From contig JANOGW010000056.1 of assembly GCA_031406155.1 (NCBI GenBank), forward strand, positions 128,960 to 192,959: a DNA stretch of 64,000 nt. The letters run 5' to 3'. Numbering within the stretch: the first letter of the stretch is position 1; the number at the start of each line of letters is the position of its first letter. The DNA comes from JACMNW01 sp031406155 (GTDB lineage Bacteria > Pseudomonadota > Alphaproteobacteria > Rhodobacterales > Rhodobacteraceae). Both the position numbers and the translations under genes were made by a program. The notes below the pieces were generated by a model. It was given only the letters and a program-made list of their open reading frames with translations, was not told where the DNA came from and made no database searches. Below are positions 17,397-25,514 of this stretch, in pieces.

Positions 17397-20300
17397 ATGA
17401 CAAACATATATGATCCCATGTTCGCAGCCTACAATTTCCGCGGCCAGCCAGTCAACACAGTTATTGGCTCAGTTCCCGGATTAACATTGAACCAGGATGG
17501 AAACGGAGATTACGTAGTTACCTACACAGTATTTAAAGACCCGTCCGACCTAAGCGGAACACACTATGATAGTGCGGAAGAGGAAACTGACTTTGCGGAT
17601 AGTGGAGATTATCTTGACTTTGTTGAAGACGCTTTCGTCAACGTGCTATCCTACAGCTCAGCTTGGGGCGTATCATTTGCAGACGTTGCCAAGATCACAT
17701 TTGAAGAAGATTTAGTCGGCAATCCAGGATACATAACAATTGGCCAACTCACCGGCGACCACACATTATTCCTATCGCAACCTGCGGGTATGGCGTTCAC
17801 AGTAGCCTATCCGGAATACTCAAGTGACCATCACGGTGATATATGGATCAATGTCGACCACTCGTCTACGACCTACTCTGGCATCAATTTGTGGGAAGTG
17901 GATGGCGGGACGTCTGATGCGATAATTGCAGGAGAGTATACATGGACTGTAATCCATGAAGAATTGGCGCACGCCTTGGGTATCGACATTGTCGGGACAA
18001 GTTTGGCGGGTGGAGTATACGATTCCGACAAGTACAGCATCACTTCTTACGTTCGCCATCCCGATATGCACTACGATCAAAGCAACGGTAGGGGAGCTTA
18101 TGCGCAGGGTCTTCAGCTGTTCGACATCGCGGCCCTTCAAGCTATATACGGAGCTGACACCACGACGCGCCTCGGCGATACGACCTACAAGATGGGTTCC
18201 GGGGAGGCATTCGGCGCAGCTGCATCCGACGCGTTTGTCTACACGATATGGGATGCGGGTGGAGATCATGACAAGATCGATGCCACCAGGTATCTGGACG
18301 GTGTTCAAATCGATCTGCGCGAGGGGTATTTTTCCTCGATTGGCAAGAACGGCAACCCTAATGGCGACAAAGTGGTCTGGGATAACGGCAGCTATGACGC
18401 TGGAAACGTGGCTATCGCCCATGGCGCGAGAATTGAGGATGCAACGGGGACGGCCCAAGCCGACCATCTAATTGGCAATGAATATAGCAACATACTCATC
18501 GGCGGGGGTGGCAACGACACGCTAGACGGCGGGGCTGGGAACGACACGGCGAACTATGCTGCCGTGACAGGGTCGGTTACCATCAGCGGCAACACCGTGA
18601 CCAACGACGGCACCGGGGGCACCGACACGCTGCTGAACATCGAGAACGTCGTCCTTGGGAGTGGTAATGACACGCTGCAACGGACCGGCGCGATCACGGC
18701 CTCAATGGTTTACGACGGCGGCACCGGGACCGACTCTGCAACCTATTCCAGCTACCCGACCATTATTGTGGACGCGCGGAAGAGCGGACAGGACACCTAT
18801 ACACTCTATTCAGCAAACGGGCTTTACTCGCACACCCTGCGCAGTTTCGAAAGCTTCGACTACAATAACACGCAAACTGACCGCATTACGATTCTTCCGG
18901 ACATCGCCGCAGCATCGCCGCTTCCCTTTGACATCGACAGAACCGATGTCTTTCTGGATTATTCGGCCGCCTCTTCCGGCGGATCGTTCGACATCGGCTC
19001 GTTCGTGTACTTCGAGAACGAAGTCACGATCGGCGGAGTCACGCAGGAACTCGGGGGGTATATCAGCCACAGAGGCACTAACTTTAACGACTATTTCCAC
19101 ATCGGGGTTTCCTATAATGCGACCATGACGGTGCATACAGGAGCTGGGGACGACACGGTCAATAACCTTGAGTCAGCAGGACCAAGTTCCTCGACGGCGT
19201 CTCTTCTAAATATAGTTTACGGTGGCGGCGTTGATACCATTGCGAATGCCTACTGCGTTGATAACGTCTATGTTTGGGCGGGACTGCGGTATGAAGACGT
19301 AACCAATGTCTCATTTAACTGGGTATCAAATGGCTACGATAGCGCAGTCATTAGCTTCATTGATGGCCAGTCTCTAGCGCTCAATAAACTGATTGTTGAC
19401 AGTATAAATACAGAGGACACCGGAGGTGGCTGGCTTGGCAAGCTTCGCTTCGAGAGTGGCGGCTACATAGAGTTTCTGGATCAAGGTGGATGGAACTATG
19501 TCTCTGGGGCACCGACAGTTTCGGAGGTAAGAGGAAGCTGGGGGAACGATATTCTGAAGAGTTACGGAACATTGGCTCTAAACGCACTAGGCGGCAACGA
19601 TACCGTTGAGGGCAGCACTGGAAACGATACCCTGAATGGAGGCGACGGTCACGACCTCGTTCTGGCCCTGGCAGGAAATGACACTGTCTACGGCGGTGCA
19701 GACGATGACCGGATTGATGGTGGCGCGGGAGTGGATTCACTTTTCGGGCATAGCGGTAATGACTTCATCGCTGGCGGCGCGGGCAATGACAGCGTGGATG
19801 CTGGCGATGGCGATGACGTTCTGATTGTAGGTGATGGTAGTGACACTTTGACAGGAGGAAACGGAAGCGACGTTTTCGTGCTCGGTGCGTCGGGTTCAGG
19901 GACAACCATTATTACCGACTTCGATCCTACGCGCGATACGCTTGATTTCAGGCTAATAGGACCGTACACCGACTATCAAAGTTTCTTGGACCTGATGAGT
20001 GGGTCTCAGTTGGGAAGCAACCTCACCCTTTACCTCCCGGACTATCAGCTCCAGTTGAACAATACGACCTATGAAGAACTGAATGCGGGAAATCTTGCAT
20101 TTGCTATTCCCTATACACCTCCACCGCCTGTTCCGGTTCTACCCACCTATCCTGGCCTGACGAGTGAAAGTCTGCTTGGAACCTCGGGCGACGATGTCCT
20201 GTCCGCCGAGGGTCTGGGATCAGATGCCTACGCTATTGAAGGGTATGACGGAGACGACACTCTGACCGGCGGCGACGGTGACGACGTGATTTCCGGGGGA

Positions 20301-22130
20301 GCGGGCAGCAACGCTCTCTCAGGCGGCAGCGGAAACGATCACATAATTTCTACCGGGTTTTTCGAGAACCTTTATGGCGGGGACGGCGACGATATCTATG
20401 AATTTGATGTTGATGAGGCCACATCTGTATGGCTCAATGACTCTGGCGGACTGGATTACATAGTTCTTCCTGACACTGTCTTTGCGTGGGATACCTTCTT
20501 TTATGCTTCATTCGAACCAGACAGATACTATTTGGATATTTACCTAGGGCCAAATCAGTATTTTAGTATCGATTTCAGTCTTAACTCTCCCTCAAACCTT
20601 TATGCCGAGGGTATTGAATACGTGGTGGTTCAGGACATTGCATATGATCTCGCCTGGGTTTACGAGAACGGCTTCCAGTACACCCACGATCCTGATCCTG
20701 CTCCAAACCCGAATGAGGCCCCGATTGCTAAAGATGACAATCTAACGGGTGTGGACTCCAGCGTGCTTCAGGGAAATGTCATGATCAGCAACGGCTCTGG
20801 TATAGACTATGACGGGCAATCAACCGTTCTCACGGTGACCACACAGACTGGCACCATCACTGCCCTTGGCACTTTCGTCCTGTCAGAGAATGGCAATCTT
20901 GCGGTCACACCCTTTAGCAACATTACAGTTTCGGCAGGTACATTTGAGTATGAGTTGTTGGATGATGACGGATTCTCGTCCACGGCAAGCGTCTCGATTA
21001 CGCTGAGCGGCACGGATGAACTCTTTACCAGCATTTCAGGCAATGAAACCTTCAATGGCAGGCTGGGGATCGATACAGTTTCCTATGCCGCAGCTTCGTC
21101 AAGCGTAACCATCAACCTTACATCTGGCGTAAATTCCGGCGGCGGCGGAGCAGACACCTTTTCCAGCATCGAAAACATCACAGGCTCTGCTTACAACGAC
21201 ATCCTGACCGGAGATGCCTTGGCCAATGCTCTCTACGGCAACGCCGGTGTGGATACGATCACGGGCAATGCCGGAGACGACACGATCTCGGGCGGTGACG
21301 GGAACGACACCCTCTACGGTAACGATGGTGCCGACAACCTCACCGGGGGAGCAGGTGCTGACTATCTTTGGGGGCATGCCGGAGCCGACGCGCTCAACGG
21401 GGAGGCTGGCGGCGATGCGATCTTCGGGCTGGAAGGCAACGACACGGCCTATGGCGGCGCGGAGGGCGATGCGATCTATGGCGACTACAACAATATTGAT
21501 GAAAGCACCTATGCCTATGCCGGGGCCGATGTTCTGTATGGCGATGGCGGTAACGACTACCTTTACGGCGGTCAGGGCGCTGACGTGATGCACGGCGGCA
21601 CGGAGGCTGATGTGCTCTATGGCGGGTCAGGCAACGATACGCTGAACGGCGATGACGGCAGCGATACGCTCTATGGCGATGCCGGGGTCAGCTATTCCTA
21701 TAGCGGCGATGACATCCTAAATGGCAACATGGGCAATGATACGCTCTATGGCCAGAACGGGAATGATCTTCTGTATGCGGCGGACGGCGCAGACTACCTG
21801 TATGGCGGGACGGGCACAAACACGTTCCGTATCCAGAACTCAAGCGATAACGACAATGATATGGCCTATGTGCAGGACTGGAGCACCGGCACGAGCAACG
21901 TGATCAACATTGTCGATCTGCTCTCGGGGTATAATCCCGGCACGGACAATCTTGATCATTTCGTGTCGATTGCCGTGGGCTCAAACACCACAATAGGCGT
22001 CGACCGCGACGGCACAGGCAGCAACTACACCTGGGACAATGTAGTTCGGCTGGTGGGCATCACCTCGCTGTCCACCGACCCGGATGTACTGGTTGCTAAT
22101 GGTACGCTGGTCGTTCCAACCCTGATCTGA
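17397..22130 (+). CDS. large RTX protein with an N-terminal metzincin-like protease domain
   Basis: 1577 acidic residues, almost free of Cys. Residues about 100-260 resemble serralysin: the zinc motif HEELAHALGID (187-197), then YSITSY (213-218) at the Met-turn position, then GLQLFDIAALQAIYGADTTT, typical of M10B proteases. The third zinc ligand is Asp instead of His, and the Met-turn Met is Thr. Calcium-binding GGxGxDxxx nonapeptides occur in blocks near 368-384, 731-830, 950-985 and 1278-1470. A cadherin/VCBS-like domain starts at NEAPIAKDDN (about 1106). RTX proteins leave through type I secretion by a C-terminal signal; no exporter genes lie in this window. The gene is more AT-rich than its neighbours and ends at a strong terminator. 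Confidence 0.85.
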   Translation: MTNIYDPMFAAYNFRGQPVNTVIGSVPGLTLNQDGNGDYVVTYTVFKDPSDLSGTHYDSAEEETDFADSGDYLDFVEDAFVNVLSYSSAWGVSFADVAKITFEEDLVGNPGYITIGQLTGDHTLFLSQPAGMAFTVAYPEYSSDHHGDIWINVDHSSTTYSGINLWEVDGGTSDAIIAGEYTWTVIHEELAHALGIDIVGTSLAGGVYDSDKYSITSYVRHPDMHYDQSNGRGAYAQGLQLFDIAALQAIYGADTTTRLGDTTYKMGSGEAFGAAASDAFVYTIWDAGGDHDKIDATRYLDGVQIDLREGYFSSIGKNGNPNGDKVVWDNGSYDAGNVAIAHGARIEDATGTAQADHLIGNEYSNILIGGGGNDTLDGGAGNDTANYAAVTGSVTISGNTVTNDGTGGTDTLLNIENVVLGSGNDTLQRTGAITASMVYDGGTGTDSATYSSYPTIIVDARKSGQDTYTLYSANGLYSHTLRSFESFDYNNTQTDRITILPDIAAASPLPFDIDRTDVFLDYSAASSGGSFDIGSFVYFENEVTIGGVTQELGGYISHRGTNFNDYFHIGVSYNATMTVHTGAGDDTVNNLESAGPSSSTASLLNIVYGGGVDTIANAYCVDNVYVWAGLRYEDVTNVSFNWVSNGYDSAVISFIDGQSLALNKLIVDSINTEDTGGGWLGKLRFESGGYIEFLDQGGWNYVSGAPTVSEVRGSWGNDILKSYGTLALNALGGNDTVEGSTGNDTLNGGDGHDLVLALAGNDTVYGGADDDRIDGGAGVDSLFGHSGNDFIAGGAGNDSVDAGDGDDVLIVGDGSDTLTGGNGSDVFVLGASGSGTTIITDFDPTRDTLDFRLIGPYTDYQSFLDLMSGSQLGSNLTLYLPDYQLQLNNTTYEELNAGNLAFAIPYTPPPPVPVLPTYPGLTSESLLGTSGDDVLSAEGLGSDAYAIEGYDGDDTLTGGDGDDVISGGAGSNALSGGSGNDHIISTGFFENLYGGDGDDIYEFDVDEATSVWLNDSGGLDYIVLPDTVFAWDTFFYASFEPDRYYLDIYLGPNQYFSIDFSLNSPSNLYAEGIEYVVVQDIAYDLAWVYENGFQYTHDPDPAPNPNEAPIAKDDNLTGVDSSVLQGNVMISNGSGIDYDGQSTVLTVTTQTGTITALGTFVLSENGNLAVTPFSNITVSAGTFEYELLDDDGFSSTASVSITLSGTDELFTSISGNETFNGRLGIDTVSYAAASSSVTINLTSGVNSGGGGADTFSSIENITGSAYNDILTGDALANALYGNAGVDTITGNAGDDTISGGDGNDTLYGNDGADNLTGGAGADYLWGHAGADALNGEAGGDAIFGLEGNDTAYGGAEGDAIYGDYNNIDESTYAYAGADVLYGDGGNDYLYGGQGADVMHGGTEADVLYGGSGNDTLNGDDGSDTLYGDAGVSYSYSGDDILNGNMGNDTLYGQNGNDLLYAADGADYLYGGTGTNTFRIQNSSDNDNDMAYVQDWSTGTSNVINIVDLLSGYNPGTDNLDHFVSIAVGSNTTIGVDRDGTGSNYTWDNVVRLVGITSLSTDPDVLVANGTLVVPTLI

Positions 22131-22140
22131 AATGATAGGG

Positions 22141-22172
22141 ACGGCGGGCTTTTCGAGCCCGCCGTTTCTTCT
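22141..22172 (+). terminator. rho-independent terminator of the RTX gene
   Basis: A 10-bp stem (ACGGCGGGCT with its complement) and 5-nt loop followed by a T-rich run, 10 bp after the RTX stop codon. Confidence 0.85.
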
Positions 22173-22231
22173 TCAACCTGCGTTATCAGGGGCTGTTCGT
22201 TGAAGGTTAGAGGTGCAACTTAAGTACTTGG

Positions 22232-22486
22232 TTACCTTCCGAGGTGCTTACGGATCAGGCGCAGCCCTTCGCGCAACATCTCTGGACTCCAGTGTTCCAG
22301 TCCTTGCTTAAAAACTGTGAAGCCCCAGCTGCGATTGGACTGGGCTTCGAGATAGTCGAGCGCATCATAAACTGCGCCGGTGCGGACATCGTAGAGTTCG
22401 CAGTCTTGCACCGCTTCGTCGAGAATTCGAAGGTGTTCCCGGACGATCTCGCTAGCCGGAATAGCGTTATTTGGGGCGTGCCACAT
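22232..22486 (-). CDS. hypothetical 84-residue protein
   Basis: It starts MWHAPNNAIPASEIVREHL and ends LIRKHLGR. It is mostly helical and charged, has no signal peptide, and I recognise no family. The start lacks a strong ribosome-binding site. It faces the RTX gene across the terminator and is followed upstream by another small minus-strand gene. It is accessory cargo of the element; the role is unknown. Confidence 0.55.
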   Translation of the reverse strand: MWHAPNNAIPASEIVREHLRILDEAVQDCELYDVRTGAVYDALDYLEAQSNRSWGFTVFKQGLEHWSPEMLREGLRLIRKHLGR

Positions 22487-22574
22487 AGGTCGTTAAATCA
22501 TACTCAGGGTGTTTGAGTCAAGAACAAAGCAGGAACATGGCGGGCCTTGTGCCCGCCATTCCGTGTAGAAGTAA

Positions 22575-22596
22575 GAAGGGCGCTCACGCGCCCTTC
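22575..22596 (-). terminator. terminator hairpin whose loop holds the stop codon
   Basis: A 9-bp stem (GAAGGGCGC with its complement) and a 4-nt loop on the minus strand, followed by a TTACTTC tract. The stop codon of the gene at 22584-22832 lies in the loop. Confidence 0.65.
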
Positions 22597-22832
22597 TCCG
22601 TTTCGATGGCCGGTGTGGCCGGGTCTTCGATGGGCTGACGCAGCACAATCCGGCCATTGATCGGAACCACTTCAAGCTGGATCGTGAAGCCGTGTCCGTC
22701 CCTGTGCCTCCAGGCGGCTCCGACTTTGTTCCAGAAGGACTTCGGCCCTTTTTGAGTGACGTGCCAAGCCAGAAAGTCCGGGGCCTTGGGTTCGTAGGTG
22801 GTGGTGGTCTCTTCTTTAGTGTTGCGTGCCAT
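22584..22832 (-). CDS. conserved small protein of mobile elements, function unknown
   Basis: 82 residues from the ATG at 22832, preceded by AAGGAGA at ideal spacing; longer upstream reading is rejected. It begins MARNTKEETTTTYEPKAPDF. The core, with WHVTQKGPKSFWNKVGAAW and then FTIQLEVVPINGRIVLRQP, has the look of a small beta-rich protein that I associate with alphaproteobacterial plasmids and integrative elements. No enzymatic motif, signal peptide or membrane segment is seen. It is monocistronic, with its own terminator. Confidence 0.75.
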   Translation of the reverse strand: MARNTKEETTTTYEPKAPDFLAWHVTQKGPKSFWNKVGAAWRHRDGHGFTIQLEVVPINGRIVLRQPIEDPATPAIETEKGA

Positions 22833-23296
22833 GGTGATCTCCTTTGTTTGGGGTGGCGCGTTGTGCTTGTCCCAAAGATCGGACGGATCAGGGGCGCGGT
22901 CATGTCCAACACGGGTGAGCACTTGCGAACTGGTGCGGGCAGGATATTGACGGCGACCCGCGTTCGATCAGGAACAGGCAAATTCGAAACGCGCTTCTCC
23001 AACGTCAAAGGGGTGATCGGCTCATGGGACGCCCGGCAAAGCTGACCGGCGTTTAACACCTAGTGGCCATGCCCCCGCCTTTCCCGGTTCCCCGTCACAT
23101 CCGGTCTTTCATAGGGCTAAATCGTTATGGCACATCTGGCAGGATAGCCGGACCAAGGGACAGGAACACCTGCCCTGCTTCACATCCGTTGCGCGCCGAA
23201 GAGGGTGTTCCGATCCTGTGCCGTGATGTGCCTTCGCCTCCTTTCCAACAAGACCTGGATGGTCTGGGTCCGAAACGGAAAAAAACGGAGGCAATC

Positions 23297-23506
23297 ATGG
23301 CCCCAATCTTCAACGCATCAGCCCTGCACGGGCTGTCCAATCACGCCCTTCACCGCCTGCGCGCTGCACTCACAGAAGGCCTGTCCTGCGGTCATCATCT
23401 GACCGAGGGCGACCGCTGCCAGTTCTGCGCCGCCCTGCAAGCCGTCGATGCCGTCCTGCGCACTCGCGCGGTTCCACCGTCACCGGCCCCAAGGCCACGC
23501 TTCTAG
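23297..23506 (+). CDS. hypothetical 69-residue protein
   Basis: It starts MAPIFNASALHGLSNHALHR after GGAGG and ends PPSPAPRPRF. A CGHHLTEGDRCQFC segment places two Cys and two His close together, which could bind a metal, but it is too short to assign. The frame is open upstream, but the ribosome-binding site favours 23297. A strong GC hairpin follows. Accessory gene of unknown role. Confidence 0.55.
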   Translation: MAPIFNASALHGLSNHALHRLRAALTEGLSCGHHLTEGDRCQFCAALQAVDAVLRTRAVPPSPAPRPRF

Positions 23507-23523
23507 TGCGGTCCTTGGTTCGT

Positions 23524-23547
23524 CGCGCCCGCCGCCCGGCGGGCGCG
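23524..23547 (+). terminator. GC-rich hairpin after the 69-residue gene
   Basis: An 11-bp perfect stem (CGCGCCCGCCG with its complement) with a two-base loop, followed by AAATTTT. Probably a terminator. Confidence 0.55.
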
Positions 23548-23720
23548 AAATTTTGTCCTTCACTTCAAAACAGGCTGAGCTGCGCGCCAGACCGATCCCG
23601 CGCAAACATTAACGCACTTGCCCTCCTTTCAAAGCCACACTTGAGTTACCAGAATTTTTTTGCATAACTAATTACTGTGTGCTATTTAAACTTAATCAAA
23701 ATATATAATAGGGTAAAGCA

Positions 23721-24104
23721 ATGAAGAAACTCGGACCGTATAATGGAATCCTTAAAGTAGAAGCTGGAAAAACAGCAAGAATAAATCCATGCGATGAGCC
23801 TGGCTTGAAATCCTTCTATCTGAGGGTGGCTAAGCCCATAATTAGGGATGTGAGTATATATAATGAAGCTGGCAAAAGAATTGGCCATGTAGGTTTACCT
23901 GCTGGGAAGTTTTCCAAAGAGGTGGTTGATGGAATGGAGATTAAAGTGACGTTCCACACGGTTGGCAAAGACGGTTCTTTCGATATTGCTTCGCCAAACT
24001 GGCCACAACATAGAATTGACCTCAGAGATAACCCTGACGCCCGAACAGTTTTTAGTAAAGGTGACGTCGTCGATGTTAATGCGTACAACGTCGTACATTT
24101 TTAG
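23721..24104 (+). CDS. hypothetical 127-residue protein in AT-rich DNA
   Basis: It starts MKKLGPYNGILKVEAGKTAR after an AT-rich leader with GGGTAAAG upstream. There is no signal peptide or membrane segment. It has several short beta-like stretches (FYLRVAKPIIRDVSIYNEAG; DGMEIKVTFHTVGKDG), and I recognise no family. Base composition is much more AT-rich than the flanking genes, suggesting a separate origin within the element. It stands alone between two genes of other types. Confidence 0.55.
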   Translation: MKKLGPYNGILKVEAGKTARINPCDEPGLKSFYLRVAKPIIRDVSIYNEAGKRIGHVGLPAGKFSKEVVDGMEIKVTFHTVGKDGSFDIASPNWPQHRIDLRDNPDARTVFSKGDVVDVNAYNVVHF

Positions 24105-24252
24105 AATTCAACTTACTTTGGTATCTATAAGATTTCATGTGCGACGCGGTCGACACGCCAAGCCCATGTTCTATAGGTTACTATGGCTGGCGCGATGCTG
24201 CCAAATTAAACTGTGTCCTGATAATGGTGGTATCGCAATGTATCAAGACTTC

Positions 24253-24278
24253 GGAGCCGCCGCTTACGCGGCGACTCC
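24253..24278 (-). terminator. terminator hairpin whose loop holds the ArdC stop codon
   Basis: An 11-bp stem with one mismatch (GGAGCCGCCGC against GCGGCGACTCC) around TTAC. The TAA stop of the ArdC-like gene is in the loop, as in the gene at 22584. Confidence 0.55.
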
Positions 24279-25166
24279 TTCCTGCTGCTGGGGTTGCTGC
24301 TGAAAGCTGTGCAGGAAATCGGCGGCGCGCTGCGCATGGGCGGCGGCGCTGAAGATCGCCCGCTTGTCTTCCTTCAAGACCTTGAGCCAGCTCTGGATGT
24401 AGGCGGCATGATCCGTGCCCGGCTCGGGGGTCAGGGCAAGATCAGCGCAGAGGAAAGCCGCGCCAAGCTCGGCGACCAGCTCTTCCTTTGCATAGCCTTC
24501 ATCGCCCCAGCGCTTGCGACCGAAATCACGGTCAAGCCGCTTGGGGTGTTTCGTCCAGTGGGTCAGCTCATGGGCAAGCGTGGCATAGTAGGCCTCGGGA
24601 CTGCGGAAGGCCTCGAAGGCTGGCATCTGCACATGATCGGTTTCGCCGGTGTAGTGGGCACTGGCCCCGCCGTGGCGAATGTCGGCACCGGTTGCCGCAA
24701 AGAAGCTTTCCGCATGGCCGATCCGCTGGGCGGCGTCGATGATGGGCTCCGGCTTGACGGTGTAGTGTTCGGGCAAGCCTTCGATCTGCTCGACGTTGAA
24801 AACGGTGTAACCCTTCATGAAGGGGATTTTGCGTTCCGCGTCTTGTCCGTTCTCGCCTTCCTCGGTCTTGGTGATGGTGTTGGCATAGACGACCAGATGT
24901 CCGCTCTCGCCCTTCCGGACATGCGCGCCAAGTTCCTGTGCCTGCTTGAAGGTCATCCAGAACGGGGAGGCATAGCCGCTCTCGACGGCTGCGCTCCAGA
25001 GCATCAGGACATTAATCCCGCTATAGGGCAGGCAGTTGTGCCGAAGAGGCCGGATGATCCGCCCTTCCATGTTGCCGCTGCTCCATGGTTTGAGCCATGT
25101 CAGTTCGCCCTGCTCCAGATCGGCGATGATCCTGTTGGTGACTTTCTCGTAAACGTCTGCTTTCAT
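24264..25166 (-). CDS. ardC: ArdC-like antirestriction protein (ssDNA-binding plus zincin domain)
   Basis: 300 residues from the ATG at 25166 (MKADVYEKVTNRIIADLEQG), with AGGAAAGG upstream; a longer start at 25202 lacks one. The N-terminal ArdC/DUF1738-type ssDNA-binding domain contains GELTWLKPWSS and YSGINVLMLW. The C-terminal zincin-like domain has LAHELTHWTKHPKRLDRD (HExxH) and a downstream KEELVAELGAAFL glutamate helix, followed by a Gln-rich tail. ArdC proteins protect incoming plasmid DNA from restriction enzymes during conjugation and may cleave proteins. Here it lies in the same element as a complete EcoRII-type system, consistent with transfer into hosts with other restriction systems. 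Confidence 0.88.
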   Translation of the reverse strand: MKADVYEKVTNRIIADLEQGELTWLKPWSSGNMEGRIIRPLRHNCLPYSGINVLMLWSAAVESGYASPFWMTFKQAQELGAHVRKGESGHLVVYANTITKTEEGENGQDAERKIPFMKGYTVFNVEQIEGLPEHYTVKPEPIIDAAQRIGHAESFFAATGADIRHGGASAHYTGETDHVQMPAFEAFRSPEAYYATLAHELTHWTKHPKRLDRDFGRKRWGDEGYAKEELVAELGAAFLCADLALTPEPGTDHAAYIQSWLKVLKEDKRAIFSAAAHAQRAADFLHSFQQQPQQQEGVAA

Positions 25167-25510
25167 TTGGTTTTGCCTTTCCTGTTTGCATGGCCCGCGC
25201 ATGCAAACGGGACTAGGCCCGCGCCAATGAGCGGGGGGACGCGGTCAAGACCCGCGCGGCCTGAGGGGGATCACCCGGCCTGCACGACTGAAAGGAGGAA
25301 GGACGGGGATACAGGCCGCGCGCGCCCCAAGGGGCGTTCAGGTCTTGACGGCTGGGGGGACGCAGGCCCCCTCTTCGATCTGAGAGAAAAGGAATTCAGC
25401 CCTTGGGCTGGCCGATGCCCTTCGCGCGCAAGGGATCGAAGCCGGATGGCCGAGACTTCAGGCTCGGTTCACGAGAGCCCGATCCGCCAACGGGCGGATG
25501 CGCCAGTTTA
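25167..25510. other. 344-bp intergenic region between the retron RT and ardC
   Basis: It contains the ardC leader and GC-rich sequence with no supported gene; several short GC palindromes are present but none is convincing. Confidence 0.45.
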
Positions 25511-25514
25511 GGAT

